60,000 nucleotides of DNA from Membranipora membranacea. Its lineage: Eukaryota; Bryozoa; Gymnolaemata; Cheilostomatida; Membraniporidae. Below the pieces are notes generated by a model. That model did no database searches. It had not been told where the DNA came from and was given only the letters and a program-made list of their open reading frames with translations. The first letter of the stretch is position 1. Every line of letters begins with the position of its first letter. Of this stretch, positions 45,701 through 57,000 are shown piece by piece. The position numbers were made by a program, and so were the translations under genes. The stretch lies in NCBI GenBank assembly GCA_914767715.1, contig OU612066.1, positions 38,726,283 through 38,786,282 on the forward strand. Reading direction: 5' to 3'.

Positions 45701-46696
45701 ACTCTGACTGCTGCATGATACTCTGCTTGCCGAAGTTTGGCACGTAAATCTGAGAATAAATGGTTGTGTTTAAAAGCTTGTTTTAACTAATATCATACCT
45801 GCGATTTTTATTGAGTCTAACACCAGTCTATTAGTGATATTATTGAGTAGACTAGAGCCAGCAGCTTTAGGCTGTACAGCAGTAACATCACCAGATCTCC
45901 CTATACCATGAGCCAGCCTGCGTAAGACAATGGGTAACTAAAAGGTAACTAAAGCAAGTGGTTTATAACTGATCTCGTAGTTGTCTGCACTTTAGATTGA
46001 AGAGACAACTGCAAATAAATAAACCAGAATCCATGCTGCTCAACTGTTACTTATTAGAGAAGAGAGAGGAGTAACCCTTGACCCTGACATGTGAGTCTGA
46101 TTATCATCTCACTAAATTCAAGACGCCGGCATTGGACGGTTTGAGTAAGAAAAAAGAAGAGTTTAAATGACAAAGTGAAATTTAGTAGGGATATGAAAAA
46201 ATCGATGCTGTATATGTATGTTAAAAAAAAGAGATTGAATATAAATTTACCTAAAATGTCTTCTACGCACCAGATCACTGTGTATCCTGCCTTCTCTCTC
46301 CCCGACTCCCACATTACCATTGAAGTTATTACTGTCCATATGCGAGAGCTCAGCTAAGAATGTCTCTATCAATGAATCGGACCAACCTATGTCTGGTATT
46401 TTACGCTGCAAAATTGGAATACATTTAAAGATTTTTCTATCTGACTTAAAATAATGTTTGGTATATCTCACCACGAATCACCAATGAAACAGGCAACGAG
46501 AGTTTCAGTAGGTTTGTTGAATAAAACTTATACACATATAAAGATTTAGATTCGGCAATAAAAGCTCAAATTATAACTTTACCTTAGTTATCAGCTCCTG
46601 TATTTGTTTTGTGATGGAATTTCTGGCACCCTGACACTGGGATATATAACCTTGTGGTACAATCTTACTACAGGCTGCATAGAACTCATCACTCAT
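42796..46696 (-). CDS. SEPSECS: O-phosphoseryl-tRNA(Sec) selenium transferase
   Basis: Nine exons on the minus strand join in phase to 477 aa (human 501): 46696-46583, 46405-46251, 45917-45799, 45599-45441, 45104-44951, 44687-44455, 43930-43745, 43442-43355 and 43021-42796. The PLP-dependent enzyme converts phosphoseryl-tRNA(Sec) to selenocysteyl-tRNA(Sec) with selenophosphate, the last step of selenocysteine synthesis. Diagnostic stretches include [65 protein letters not shown] and [12 protein letters not shown]. The Lys in [10 protein letters not shown], residue 284 here, corresponds to the PLP-binding lysine. The C-terminal tail is shorter than in vertebrates. Intron 6 carries a 12-bp minisatellite. 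A selenoproteome is therefore expected in this organism. Confidence 0.96.
44064..44334. repeat. 12-bp minisatellite, about 22 copies
   Basis: The unit is TTAGACAGTCAG with a GGGAGACAGTCA variant clustered at the high-coordinate end. It lies in SEPSECS intron 6. Confidence 0.97.
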
Positions 46697-47023
46697 TTTG
46701 TAGCTCTATTCTATCAGAGAGAAATTAAAAAATGCTAGGATGAAGATAAGATATACAAAATTAAAATTGAGCCGCACAAAAATTTAACTCAGATAAACAT
46801 GTGGATCACTTCTATGTCAGTGTTTTATTTTTAAAGAGTTTATTCACAACCGTTGGTTACCCAATTAAAATACTGTGTAAAGATAAGGGTTCGTTTAAAG
46901 GCAAAAATAGCGAGTGAGAAATCAATACCATCAAAACAACACATTCTACAGTCATGCTTAATCATCAAACAACAGCTTGATCAACTTAAATGACCTCAGC
47001 GCTTGAGTCACGGAAGCTGAATC
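46697..47023. promoter_or_regulatory. Probable bidirectional promoter region
   Basis: SEPSECS (minus) and a possible small gene (plus) start 327 bp apart and diverge, so both core promoters should lie here. I see no clear TATA box. Confidence 0.35.
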
Positions 47024-47251
47024 ATGACAGATGCTAGGGGTTCTAATCGTCGCGATTACACTTATGATGTGCCCGCCGTGAGAGGGAGAAGTCTATGCCG
47101 AAAAAGTATACCTGTCACACCAGAGCAAATTTGTGAAAATATTATCTCGGTGAGTATGGATGAATAAGTATGAGCTAACCAAACTAACTTATGATCTCTA
47201 AGTTGTGTTTTGCAGTTTATGTATTCAATTTCAAACCAAAGGATAGGTTGA
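47024..47251 (+). CDS. Possible small two-exon gene, 53 aa
   Basis: Exon 1 (47024-47149, 42 codons) begins MTDARGSNRRDYTY and ends TPEQICENIIS at a consensus GTGAGT donor. A 66-bp intron ends in a good acceptor (GTGTTTTGCAG), and exon 2 (47216-47251) adds FMYSISNQRIG and a stop. Alternatively exon 1 belongs to a longer gene whose later exons were displaced by the repeat and retroelement downstream. I do not recognise the protein. Support comes from the splice sites and the divergent arrangement with SEPSECS. Confidence 0.38.
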
Positions 47252-47277
47252 TCTAGGCAACTCCTTGATCTGATGCA

Positions 47278-47329
47278 GCCAATGTGCTGGCTCTGATTCA
47301 GACCAATCAGTAAGAGCCAACACATTGGC
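47278..47329. repeat. Inverted repeat with 17-bp arms
   Basis: Arms at 47278-47294 (GCCAATGTGCTGGCTCT) and 47313-47329 pair with one mismatch around an 18-bp loop. It could fold as a hairpin in RNA or be a small fold-back element. It lies just after the possible small gene. Confidence 0.75.
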
Positions 47330-47405
47330 TAATCTAGGTGCTACAAACAGACAGACACATAATCATCAAATCTAAATAGCATCAACTCAAGCAGCAATGC
47401 TAGAC

Positions 47406-48394
47406 CACTACACTCACTCTCAGTGTGCTTCCTTACCTACCACTACACTCACTCTCAGTGTGCTTCCTTACCTACCACTACACTCACTCTCAGTGTGCTT
47501 CCTTACCTACCACTACACTCACTCTCAGTGTGCTTCCTTACCTACCACTACACTCACTCTCAGTGTGCTTCCTTACCTACCACTACACTCACTCTCACTA
47601 CACTCACTCTCACTCTCAGTGTGCTTCCTTACCTACCACTACACTCACTCTCAGTGTGCTTCCTTACCTACCACTACACACACTCTCAGTACACTCACTC
47701 TCAGTGTGCTTCCTTACCTACCACTACACTCACTCTCAGTACACTCACTCTCAGTGTGCTTCCTTACCTACCACTACACTCACTCTCAGTACACTCACTC
47801 TCAGTGTGCTTCCTTACCTACCACTACACTCACTCTCAGTGTGCTTCCTTACCTACCACTACACTCACTCTCACTACACTCACTCTCAGTCTCACTCTCA
47901 GTGTGCTTCCTTACCTACCACTACACTCACTCTCAGTGTGCTTCCTTACCTACCACTACACTCACTCTCAGTACACTCACTCTCAGTGTGCTTCCTTACC
48001 TACCACTACACTCACTCTCAGTGTGCTTCCTTACCTACCACTACACTCACTCTCACTACACTCACTCTCAGTCTCACTCTCAGTGTGCTTCCTTACCTAC
48101 CACTACACTCACTCTCAGTGTGCTTCCTTACCTACCACTACACTCACTCTCACTACACTCACTCTCAGTCTCACTCTCAGTGTGCTTCCTTACCTACCAC
48201 TACACTCACTCTCAGTGTGCTTCCTTACCTACCACTACACTCACTCTCAGTACACTCACTCTCAGTGTGCTTCCTTACCTACCACTACACTCACTCTCAG
48301 TGTGCTTCCTTACCTACCACTACACTCACTCTCACTACACTCACTCTCAGTCTCACTCTCAGTGTGCTTCCTTACCTCAGTTTCCTTACCTCAG
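47406..48394. repeat. 35-bp minisatellite, about 1 kb
   Basis: The unit contains CACTCACTCTCAGTGTGCTT followed by CCTTACCTACCACTA. Some units carry an extra CACTACACTCACTCT or CAGTCTCACTCT block, and a longer composite of these recurs, giving a higher-order structure. The unit has no stop codon in any plus-strand frame and its length is not a multiple of 3, so all three plus frames are open across the array. Confidence 0.97.
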
Positions 48395-48499
48395 ATGAGG
48401 TAGCACATCCTATTGATTTGTCGAAGAAATCGGTTTAGGGATGCCTCTAAATGTTAGGACCAGGGTTTAGACCAGGGAATGTGGTTTTAACAGCATGGC

Positions 48500-50105
48500 G
48501 CTGTTTAGGGTTGGGCGGTTTTCTACTCTCTCATCTCACGGGTTGTCCGAGGGAGGAAACTAGCGTGGTAAATACTTTTGTTTGTGGCCACAGAGTTAGG
48601 TTCACCTCTGGCGGCTGCTCTGGTGGTCATTGTAGCGGTTTCCCTGTCTTCGGTGATTTCATCGTATGCTTTAGAGAGAGCATGGTGTTGGTTCTCGTTC
48701 TGAAGAGCTCTGGTGAGCAGACACAGCCGATGATTTCTTCGCCTTTCTTCCAGCGACCCAATTTCTAGCTGGTTCCTGGCTTCGGTCACACTTGCACCAC
48801 GGCCCTTCAGGTTGCCTATGAATCTGATCGCGTCATTTTGCACCAGTTCTATCTTCTGTGCTGTTGTTTTGGTGGATGAGTCCCATACTGTGTCTGCGAA
48901 TTCGAGGATTGGCCTCCAAAGGCTTGTGTATGCCAGTAGCTTGGCTTCCTTTGGTGCGCCATACATCAGATGTTTGATGCCTCCTAGGATTTTCCACATT
49001 TTTCTTGGATGTGTTGATAAAATTTTAGGTCTGATTGGATGGTCACACCCAGGTATTTAGTGCTGGCTGTCCAGGCAAGAGGGGAGTCACCAAGCATATA
49101 TGTAAGCTTGGGGTTCACATTGCCCAAGTTGATCGCGTGGCACTTCTTGTCGTTGAATGGCATTCTCCACTTCTCTGACCAGTGATATACTGCATCAATG
49201 TTTTTTTGGAACCTCGCGGCATCCTCAGGATCGTCCACAGTTTGGTACAGCAGTGTGCCGTCGGCATAGAGACTGACTTTGCAGGTCAGGCTAGCTGGCA
49301 GGTCGTTTATGTGGCACAGGAACAGGGTTGGGCCCAGTACTGATCCTTACGGAACCCCTGATGTTACCGTGCACATTTGGGAACTCTTCCCTTTGAGTAC
49401 TACAGATTGTGTCCTTTCAGATAGAAAATCACGAGTCCAATTGATGAGATTGGCGTTTATTCCTGGTATTTGTTTTAGTTTCTGAAGGAGTTACAGGTGC
49501 GGTACTTTGCCAAAAGCTTTTTTGAAGTCCATAACTATGGCGTGAGTGGTGTGTCCATCATCTGCTGTTTTTGCCAAGTCATTATAGGTGACACACAGTT
49601 GGGTTTCGCATGACAGTCCTCTTGGGAAGCCATGTCGATGATGGCCGGAGCATGTCATCAAGTGTCTTGTTCAGGAAATGCAACACTATGTGTTCCATCA
49701 TTTTACAAGGGATACTTGTGAGTGAGATAGGCCTATAATTGTTAGGGGTCTCAGAATCTCCTCCTTTATGTATAGGGGTTACATTGGCTGATTTCCACTG
49801 TTCCGGGAGTTTGCCTGTGTTCAGTGACGCTTTGTAGATCAGCGCCAGTGATGTGGTTGTGGTTTGTAAGCCAATTAGCATATCTGGCTTCCTGATTCCG
49901 TCGGGCCCTGGTGATTTTCCGTTTGGTAATTCTCGGATGAGCTTAGCAACCCCATCAGTTGTTATCTCTAGTCTAGGCATCCATTATCAGCTTCCATCAT
50001 CGGGAACTCTCATGCCAGGTAGCCTTCTTGAAACTGGCTGTGGAAAAAGTCATTTAGTAGTTCAGTGCATTCTTCAGGATCCTCAGTCAGAACATTTTGT
50101 TTGTT
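48500..50105 (-). mobile_element. Decayed, 5'-truncated non-LTR retrotransposon
   Basis: On the minus strand a reverse transcriptase of Jockey/CR1 type can be followed from about 50105 to 48523, broken by frameshifts and stops. Visible blocks are ELPNGKSPGPDGI, NYRPISLTS, a motif-A region MDFKKAFGKVPH, the catalytic box as LYADG where YADD is expected, and a thumb/C-terminal part (WRPILEFADTVWDSS, IELVQNDAIRF). Stops fall after VPHL and in the block before GSVLGP. There is no endonuclease domain, so the copy is 5'-truncated and inactive. It separates the 35-bp minisatellite from RBM42. Confidence 0.92.
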
Positions 50106-50606
50106 TTTAATTAAGCGTCAGCTCTTTGGATTTGTGAGCGAGTGAGTGCGTGATTGCTGTGAGTGTGTGACTCTCATTATGAGTTGAGTATAGTAAAAGA
50201 AATGCACTATAAAAGGAGACTTTGTAAGGGATAAATGTAAAAAATATATCAACCATTTGCATAAGACAATTCGTTAGTCAACTCTTTCCCATTTTTGTGT
50301 ATATTTTCAATTGATATGGGAAAGAAAAAAAAATTGTCATGCCGGAATAGTCATACTAGCCTTAAACATCTATTCAAAGATACAAATCTGCTTTTAATAG
50401 AGACTGATAAACAACCTATATTAGAAATCTGCCAATAGAATTTTGTATTCACTGCTGTTCAGACACTGTTTCCGGAATCGAAATTCATTGCTGAGACCAA
50501 GCTGATTGCTGCTGCTGAATATCAGATATAATTCATGAATTATATAGCTAATACTCCTTCATTGAGTAATAACAACTCTTAACTACAGAGGGTTTACTCG
50601 GATAAA
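50106..50606. other. Upstream region of RBM42
   Basis: This interval should contain the RBM42 promoter and 5' leader. I saw no further coding sequence. Confidence 0.45.
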
Positions 50607-53434
50607 ATGGGGGATCAATCCAATTTAGAAGATGAAATGTCCAGGTATAGATTTGATGTTGAAATATTATTAGTGTTGTTGTGGTAAATTTATACATGAA
50701 GTTGATTATTATTATTATTTATTTGATTGTAATTGTTGTTGTAACTTTATTATGCCTATCTATCTGGAACTAATCAAGTTCTACTGATAATTTCCATTTG
50801 AATGTTTCTCTTATAAGCAAATCTTGATTACTGCCAGGCCTATTAAAATGAATGAATTTACTGAGAGATATTATTTTATTATTATTCACAACAAATATCT
50901 TCTTCCTTGCATAGATTCACATTTTTACAGGTAATCACATGTTATCCGCTGGCCACTGTAGTGATGATAGCTTGTGACGAGAAAAGCGAACACAAGTTGT
51001 GTCTTGCACCAGGGAGAATGTGTCTTGCACCATTCTCCCTCCTTGCACATACAGCCTATATATCCTAATACAATATTTGTCATTATTATTTTGCTTTTCA
51101 TCGTTTACATGCTATCTTGACAGGTTTGAGCGGGAGATATTAGGTGCAGGTGCTGCCGCTCCTACTGTACCTGTTGCCACGGCTGGTCCTTCTCTCATTA
51201 GGCCTACTATAGGAGCTAACACCTTTGCATCAGTCCAGGAACAGCTAGCCTCCCTTAGAGCTCAGGTTTATGGAGGCGGTTCAAGACCAACCGCACCTGG
51301 TACAACTATCAGTGCAGGTAGGGACTGTTACAAAGCTTATCATGTGTAGTTGACTTTGGTCAATTCGATGACATCAGATTTTTTTTTTCGAAATATGCTT
51401 CAGTAGCTAGTTAAGATAGTCTATTTTTCGTATCAGTTGAACATATATTGTATGATTTAATGCCTTGCCAATGATTATAGGACCGCCACCTGCGCCTAGG
51501 CCTGCAGGACCGATGTCAGCTCCACCTAGACCTCCCGGGTTTACTGTTAACGGAGGACCACCGCGCCCGTCTCCTATGGGTCAGCCGTTGATGAGACCTC
51601 CAGTGCCTCCTGGTCTGAATCGACCAACAGGACCTTTTCTACCTCCACAGCTAAGAGCTCGAGGTCCTGATCCAGGCGGTCCACCTCGGCCTATGCCTCG
51701 ACCGTTACCAGGAATGCGCCCTCCTCCCCCTGGTATGATGCCGGGTATGCATAATGGTATGGGACCTCCTATGATGGGTCCTCGGGGACCAATGAACCAC
51801 TCAATGTCCGGCGCACCTGTCCAGTATTCAGCTCAGCCAAGAATGGAAGCTCCTAAAGTTGTGTATACATCAAAACCAGTCTTAAATAAACCAACTACAG
51901 TGAAAAAAGACACTGACAAAGCTGGTGGCGCTTCTAAAGACTCTAAGCAAGACAGCGTCGCTGGTAAAAAGCGTGATGCCGCTGAGGCCGCGCTGGGCAG
52001 CTCATCTGACGTAGCACAGTCTGATACAGGGGGCGCTGCCGGAGGTTCTTATGACTCTGAGCTTCAGGGCGGAGCAGGTGGTAGTAAGAAGGATAGTAAG
52101 AGGTCTAAAGGACAGAAAGAGAAGAAGAGGACATTTATCAGAACAGCAGCTAATGATGTATGGGAGGATACTAGTCTATCTGAATGGGACCCAAGTAAGA
52201 ATTAATGATTCACCAGCTGAGTGGTGTACCCAATAAACAGTTCATTTGGAGAAATTGGTGCAGATACGACCATAGTCCATAAGAATGCCTTATTCTCTTT
52301 TCAGTATAGTCTTTTACTTCAGTTGATAAAATGTCTGCAACACACCTTAGATGAGTCATGTACTCACACAGTAGGATAACTTCCCCCTTTCCTACACTCT
52401 CGAAATAGCTAAATTTAAAGCTAACCAACATTTACTCATCCTCTTTAATTTATGTGGCATATAGTGGTAGTTTGCAAACTCTCATTGTCATGAAAATCGC
52501 AACGTACTGTGACAACAAATAGAACAGATATCCAAACACTCCAGATTTGAACAGTTTTATATATAGATGAAGATTTGTCCTGTAAAATTTCAATCATACC
52601 TGGTTTTTTTCTATTTAGATGATTTCAGAGTGTTCTGTGGAGATTTAGGAAATGAAGTGACAGATGAGAAGTTAGCTGAAGCGTTCAAATCTTATCCTTC
52701 ACTACAGAAAGCTAAAGTTATCAGAGATAGGCGAACACATAAAACTAAAGGCTACGGATTTATCAGCTTCAGTGATCCTACAGATTACACAAGGGCTATG
52801 AGAGAGATGAATGGTGAGTTATATATTATAATATATTAATAGTTATCTTATGTTACATGAAAAGTTATATCTTATATTATATGAAGATATAAAATGTATT
52901 GCATGGGGCGTTGCTCATCTCAGTGCATATACCCTGCAGGTAGAAAAGTTTCATGGACTTTAAATTCGTGATTGTCTGCTCATGACCATTATTCATGGGT
53001 GAAACAAATCGCGAGTTGTCCTCTCTCGCGAATTTTTGGGACATCGTTATTGTTATTGTACATTGTTATTCATGGTTTAAACACATCGCGAGAGGACAAC
53101 TCCGCGAAACCGCGAACCCTTTAAACAAGTGAAACTTTTCTACCTGTAGGGTAAATGTTTCTCTTCCTACGTGTACATAGACTACTCTTCAGCAAGAAAA
53201 CAGGGTTAAAATCGCTTACTTTCCAGAATCTTGGAATCTAATATTAGTGAACACCGATAATCGTTCTTTATCATACTTTATCAAGGAAATTCTCATGAGT
53301 ATCTGTATATTTTTACCCCAGGTAAATATGTGGGTAATCGACCAATCAAACTGAGGAAGAGTAACTGGAGAGATAGAAATGTAGAAGTTGTTAAGAAGAA
53401 AGATAAGGAGAAAAAGAGACTAGGATTTAGGTGA
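50607..53434 (+). CDS. RBM42: RNA-binding protein 42
   Basis: Five exons join in phase to 417 aa: 50607-50644, 51124-51317, 51481-52194, 52619-52813 and 53322-53434. The start MGDQSNLEDEMSRFEREIL matches the acidic N terminus of RBM42 (human form EMEAEMALFEQEVLG). The middle is Pro/Gly/Met-rich and disordered, then a Lys-rich charged segment leads into IRTAANDVWEDTSLSEW, a conserved pre-RRM box. One RRM follows (about 318-395) with RNP2 VFCGDL and RNP1 KGYGFISF, then KYVGNRPIKLRKSNWRDRN and a basic tail ending KKRLGFR. The family binds RNA in nucleus and cytoplasm, including stress granules, and is linked to splicing. The product is shorter than human RBM42 (480), mainly in the low-complexity middle. 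AATAAA lies at 53664. Confidence 0.96.
52932..53151. mobile_element. TA-flanked MITE in RBM42 intron 4, 220 bp
   Basis: Terminal inverted repeats of 22 bp with one mismatch (left end CCCTGCAGGTAGAAAAGTTT) are bounded by TA on both sides, as expected of Tc1/mariner-type insertion. The interior holds a second inverted pair built on CGCGAGTTGTCCTCT and its complement. There is no coding capacity. Confidence 0.8.
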
Positions 53435-53467
53435 TTCAGGTCTTTCAGTGAAGCTTCTATTTTTATA

Positions 53468-53508
53468 CCGGAGTCGTCCTCTGTTTTTCTAATGCGGGAC
53501 AACTCCGG
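53468..53508 (+). other. Stem-loop in the RBM42 3' untranslated region
   Basis: CCGGAGTCGTCC at 53468-53479 pairs with GGACAACTCCGG at 53497-53508 (12-bp arms, one mismatch). The GAGTTGTCC core is shared with the interior of the MITE upstream, so it may be transposon-derived. Confidence 0.6.
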
Positions 53509-53663
53509 GGTTTTGTGCTCTCATGTGCGCCAATGTGATGATGTATGATATCTCACTCATTTTTTACACATGAAGGACATGCTATAATCATACATGAAAT
53601 TGTGAAAATGAGAAAACTATGTACAGGTATTGTAAAGATTGTATTCTATGTCAAGTACATGTA

Positions 53664-53669
53664 AATAAA
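53664..53669 (+). terminator. Poly(A) signal AATAAA of RBM42
   Basis: Canonical hexamer 230 bp after the stop codon. Confidence 0.7.
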
Positions 53670-54033
53670 ACTTAGCCTCAATTAGATACAATGATCGTAA
53701 TCTTCAGTAGCCTCTATAGTGGTGTAAAAGATTATAAAAATAAATTTAATATACAATATACAGGACCTTGTTTAAATTGTTCAATTTTGGAATTTCAGCA
53801 GTCACAGCTGGTCACAGGTTGTCAGTAAGGTCTATTTGAGCACAGCAATGAGTGTACCATCAATTTTATGTGCTGGTCAGATATCAACCGTCTAGAATTG
53901 ACAATATATGTACCAAAACAATAGAAATACGTGCAGCGCTGTATTTTCAATTTATACAAAAACCAATTGTGGTACATTATAAAGATCTTCTGTCGAAGGT
54001 GAACTCATATTGTGATAGATGATTAGTGTGAAA
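53670..54033. other. Convergent 3' flanks of RBM42 and the TRIM-type gene
   Basis: No exon was seen. The minus-strand gene's 3' untranslated region must lie here. Confidence 0.45.
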
Positions 54034-57000
54034 TCATTCTACCTTACTGTAGATTAACTTGTATACTTTTACACAACTGTCTCCTACTATCATCATAGTG
54101 TCATTTACCACCCACAAATCCTTACCATCGCATCTAGACTGCTTCAATTCCCCAGTCAGATTACCTAAAATAAAAGGTTCCATGAGTTTAGTAATTACCT
54201 CAGGTTAACTTGAATAAAGGTTTCAGAATATGAACTTGTCTGGGAAAGCTTCAGCAGAATTGGATTGAATTATGTGAATCAATTCTTGATGTTAGATACA
54301 TAGCCATTAAGTCGTTGCTGACTTTACTAGAATGTGAGCAGCTCTGAATAAACGATTATTTGCAATGAGCAAGACGCTCCGCTTCTATAATATTCATTGT
54401 TAACTTTGAAATTTAATGTCAAAATTTTCGAATGTATTAGTTCAGCATGATTTTTACCTCACCATTCTTTTGATCGATGATCAGAATGCCGCTATTTGAT
54501 TTCTTGTAAGGATCTTGCCTGGTCAGCATAAATATAAAGTTTCCATTGCAGTGTATAGCAACTGGTGTGCGAGAAGCAGCAGAATGTTTGTATGTCCACT
54601 CGACGCTTTCGGTGGTCACGTTTAGCTTAAAGATTGTCCACGGATCTTTGCCCAAAATTATAACTGAGTCTGAATCACATTCAGTGATACTAACGAGACT
54701 GTTACTACCGCCGGGTCTCTTACATGACACATGCCTTAGTTTTTCACCATCCATTTTGTATAAAGTTACCCCTACATTCTCAATCACAGCCATCATACTT
54801 TTGATAAATGCAATTTTAGTCCCATTATCCCAAGTTGCTGCGGTTTCCCAGAAACCACTCTCATGTTTGCCGTAAGCATATCGCCTCACAGAATTCTTTT
54901 GCCTTGACTTAAGGTGATACGAGCCTGATGAGTCTGATGATGTTAGTATGTAGAGATCTAACTTTTGACAACATCTGATGCTCACTATGTCATCTTCTGA
55001 CCTTATGAAGCAATGCAGTCGTGTGGTGGAGTCCATATATGACGAAATACAATTATTAATAAAAAACAGGACTTTATTATTCTTAAGCACTAAGCACGTG
55101 ATATTTTCATTTCCACATATTGAGTTACAGTTACTTTTTAGTTCAATGCTACCTTCATGGTCATACTCTCAGGAGGAGACATACGGGGCATGTAGGAATA
55201 AAAGACAAGGTCTGCCTCAGGGGACAGGCTCACTTCTGTCTCACGTCTCTTGGTATCTTCAAAGATAGAAGAAGTGCACATGGAATAAAGACAAACATCC
55301 CTTATCAAAATTATTACTTGGAGCACTCAACAGCAGTACCATGTAATCAAGAAAAAGGGTCGTAGACATGATAGCCAATGGGTTGGCTGGTGGATGAGTA
55401 AGTTGGCTTTTCGTACCTACCGCCCTGGTATTTGTGTTGGATTGTTCCCTGTGAATTTTGCCTAATATATCCTGTTTCGGTGTTCTTTTACATGTCATAA
55501 CATCACTCACAGATTAACTTTACACATTTACAAGTTATTACAAGATATTATTCTTAAAGACTACCCAAAGACCAACGCATGTTATGTATGTATGTATGTA
55601 GCGCCCGGACACACTCGCTTGTTTCGTTTGACATCTGTGGATCCTAAGCAGAAAACCTAAACCTCACCTCCCTTACTGACTGCCAGCTGACCAGTAAGAA
55701 CCAGTCCTGGAAACTTCTCATACGAAACAGAGTTCAACATCTTCTCAGTCTCAACGTCACGACGTCTATCTTTAACAAGTATACATATATATTTATCTGA
55801 GCTGGTCAAACTGTCATATGAGGTACATATAATATGGTTCGGCCACGATTGACCTCTTCCCTCCTGTCCTGTTTCAATGTTGTTTCTTTTTGTTGTTGTA
55901 AAATTCATCTTTTTACACAGCATTTCAGATGTTAGTGGTATAGTTAATAAGAAAGTGACACGTTAATTGAGTCAAGGAGTGCATTACTTACAGGATGTTT
56001 GGTGGAGCTGTCGGCTTGAATCTTTCCCAGCTGAGCATTCAGTTTTGTAGACAACACCAATACCTCATTAGAAAGATAGGCCGACATCTTTTGCTCAGAA
56101 TCTTTCCTCTTTGTTTCATATTCCTATAGCTGGATTAGGTTAAAGTTTTACATTTAACAGCTGTTCTGCTACCACCCACAGATAACTTGCTAGCATTCTC
56201 GATTCGATCGGTTGGTCGGTCGGGTAAAGTTAAGGAGTTGGTGGCTCAACAACTTCAGGTGGTGTGTTTTAAATTTGGTTGGATTGCTGCGCATTAAGTT
56301 TCACAACTGTATCAATGTCTCTCCAAAACCGTGGCACATACTATTTTGTAGTGTGGAAGCTAAGCCTTGAAATCACTAACCTCTTTACTTTCTAAAATGG
56401 TTAGCTCTTTTTGGCAGGACAAGTCACAAGTCGAGAGCAACTGGAAAAAATGGGGCTTGATCTCGGAATGAGCGGCAGTAATGGTCATCGTCAAACTACC
56501 TGCATTGTCTTGGTTCTGCGCATTTCTAACAATCTTTCTTTTGTGGCCCCGTCCCAATTATCTGAAGCTGAATTGATCTCTCTTGAATGATCTGATAATC
56601 TTCTTATCCGCTCAGCTGTTTCAACCCGCAGTGCTTCCACAGAATCTGTTACGGACTCTGCTAGCTCCTCCAAAGACATCAAGTTATGAGAACCATCTAA
56701 GTTAATAATATTAGTAAACATAATTGTCATGAGCAGCATCTAACGCGGAGTGTCACTTTGGTGAATATTCAGTTCCAGGGCTTGCGTGTTTGATAAATTG
56801 CAGTTATTCGAGGCCTCAAAATAGGAAGCTTGAAAAAATTACTGAAATGTGAATCGATCTTCTTCAAATCGTATGAGATGGCAAAAAAAAAGGTATGTAA
56901 CAGAGCAACACACATTGAGGTTGATGAAGTTTTGTTTACTTTTTCCAGGGCATAGCTGAGGTTTGTCTGTTAAAATAATGGGGAAAAAGCATTGTAGAAA

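Noticed and set aside
47397-48438. Three overlapping open frames of more than 320 residues
   Set aside because: They come from a stop-free 35-bp tandem repeat whose length is not a multiple of three; all three frames are equally open, so none is selected as protein.
48451-48768. Plus-strand open frame of 105 residues
   Set aside because: Antisense to the C-terminal part of the reverse transcriptase.
54546-54875. Plus-strand open frame of 109 residues
   Set aside because: Antisense to the large propeller-like exon of the TRIM-type gene.
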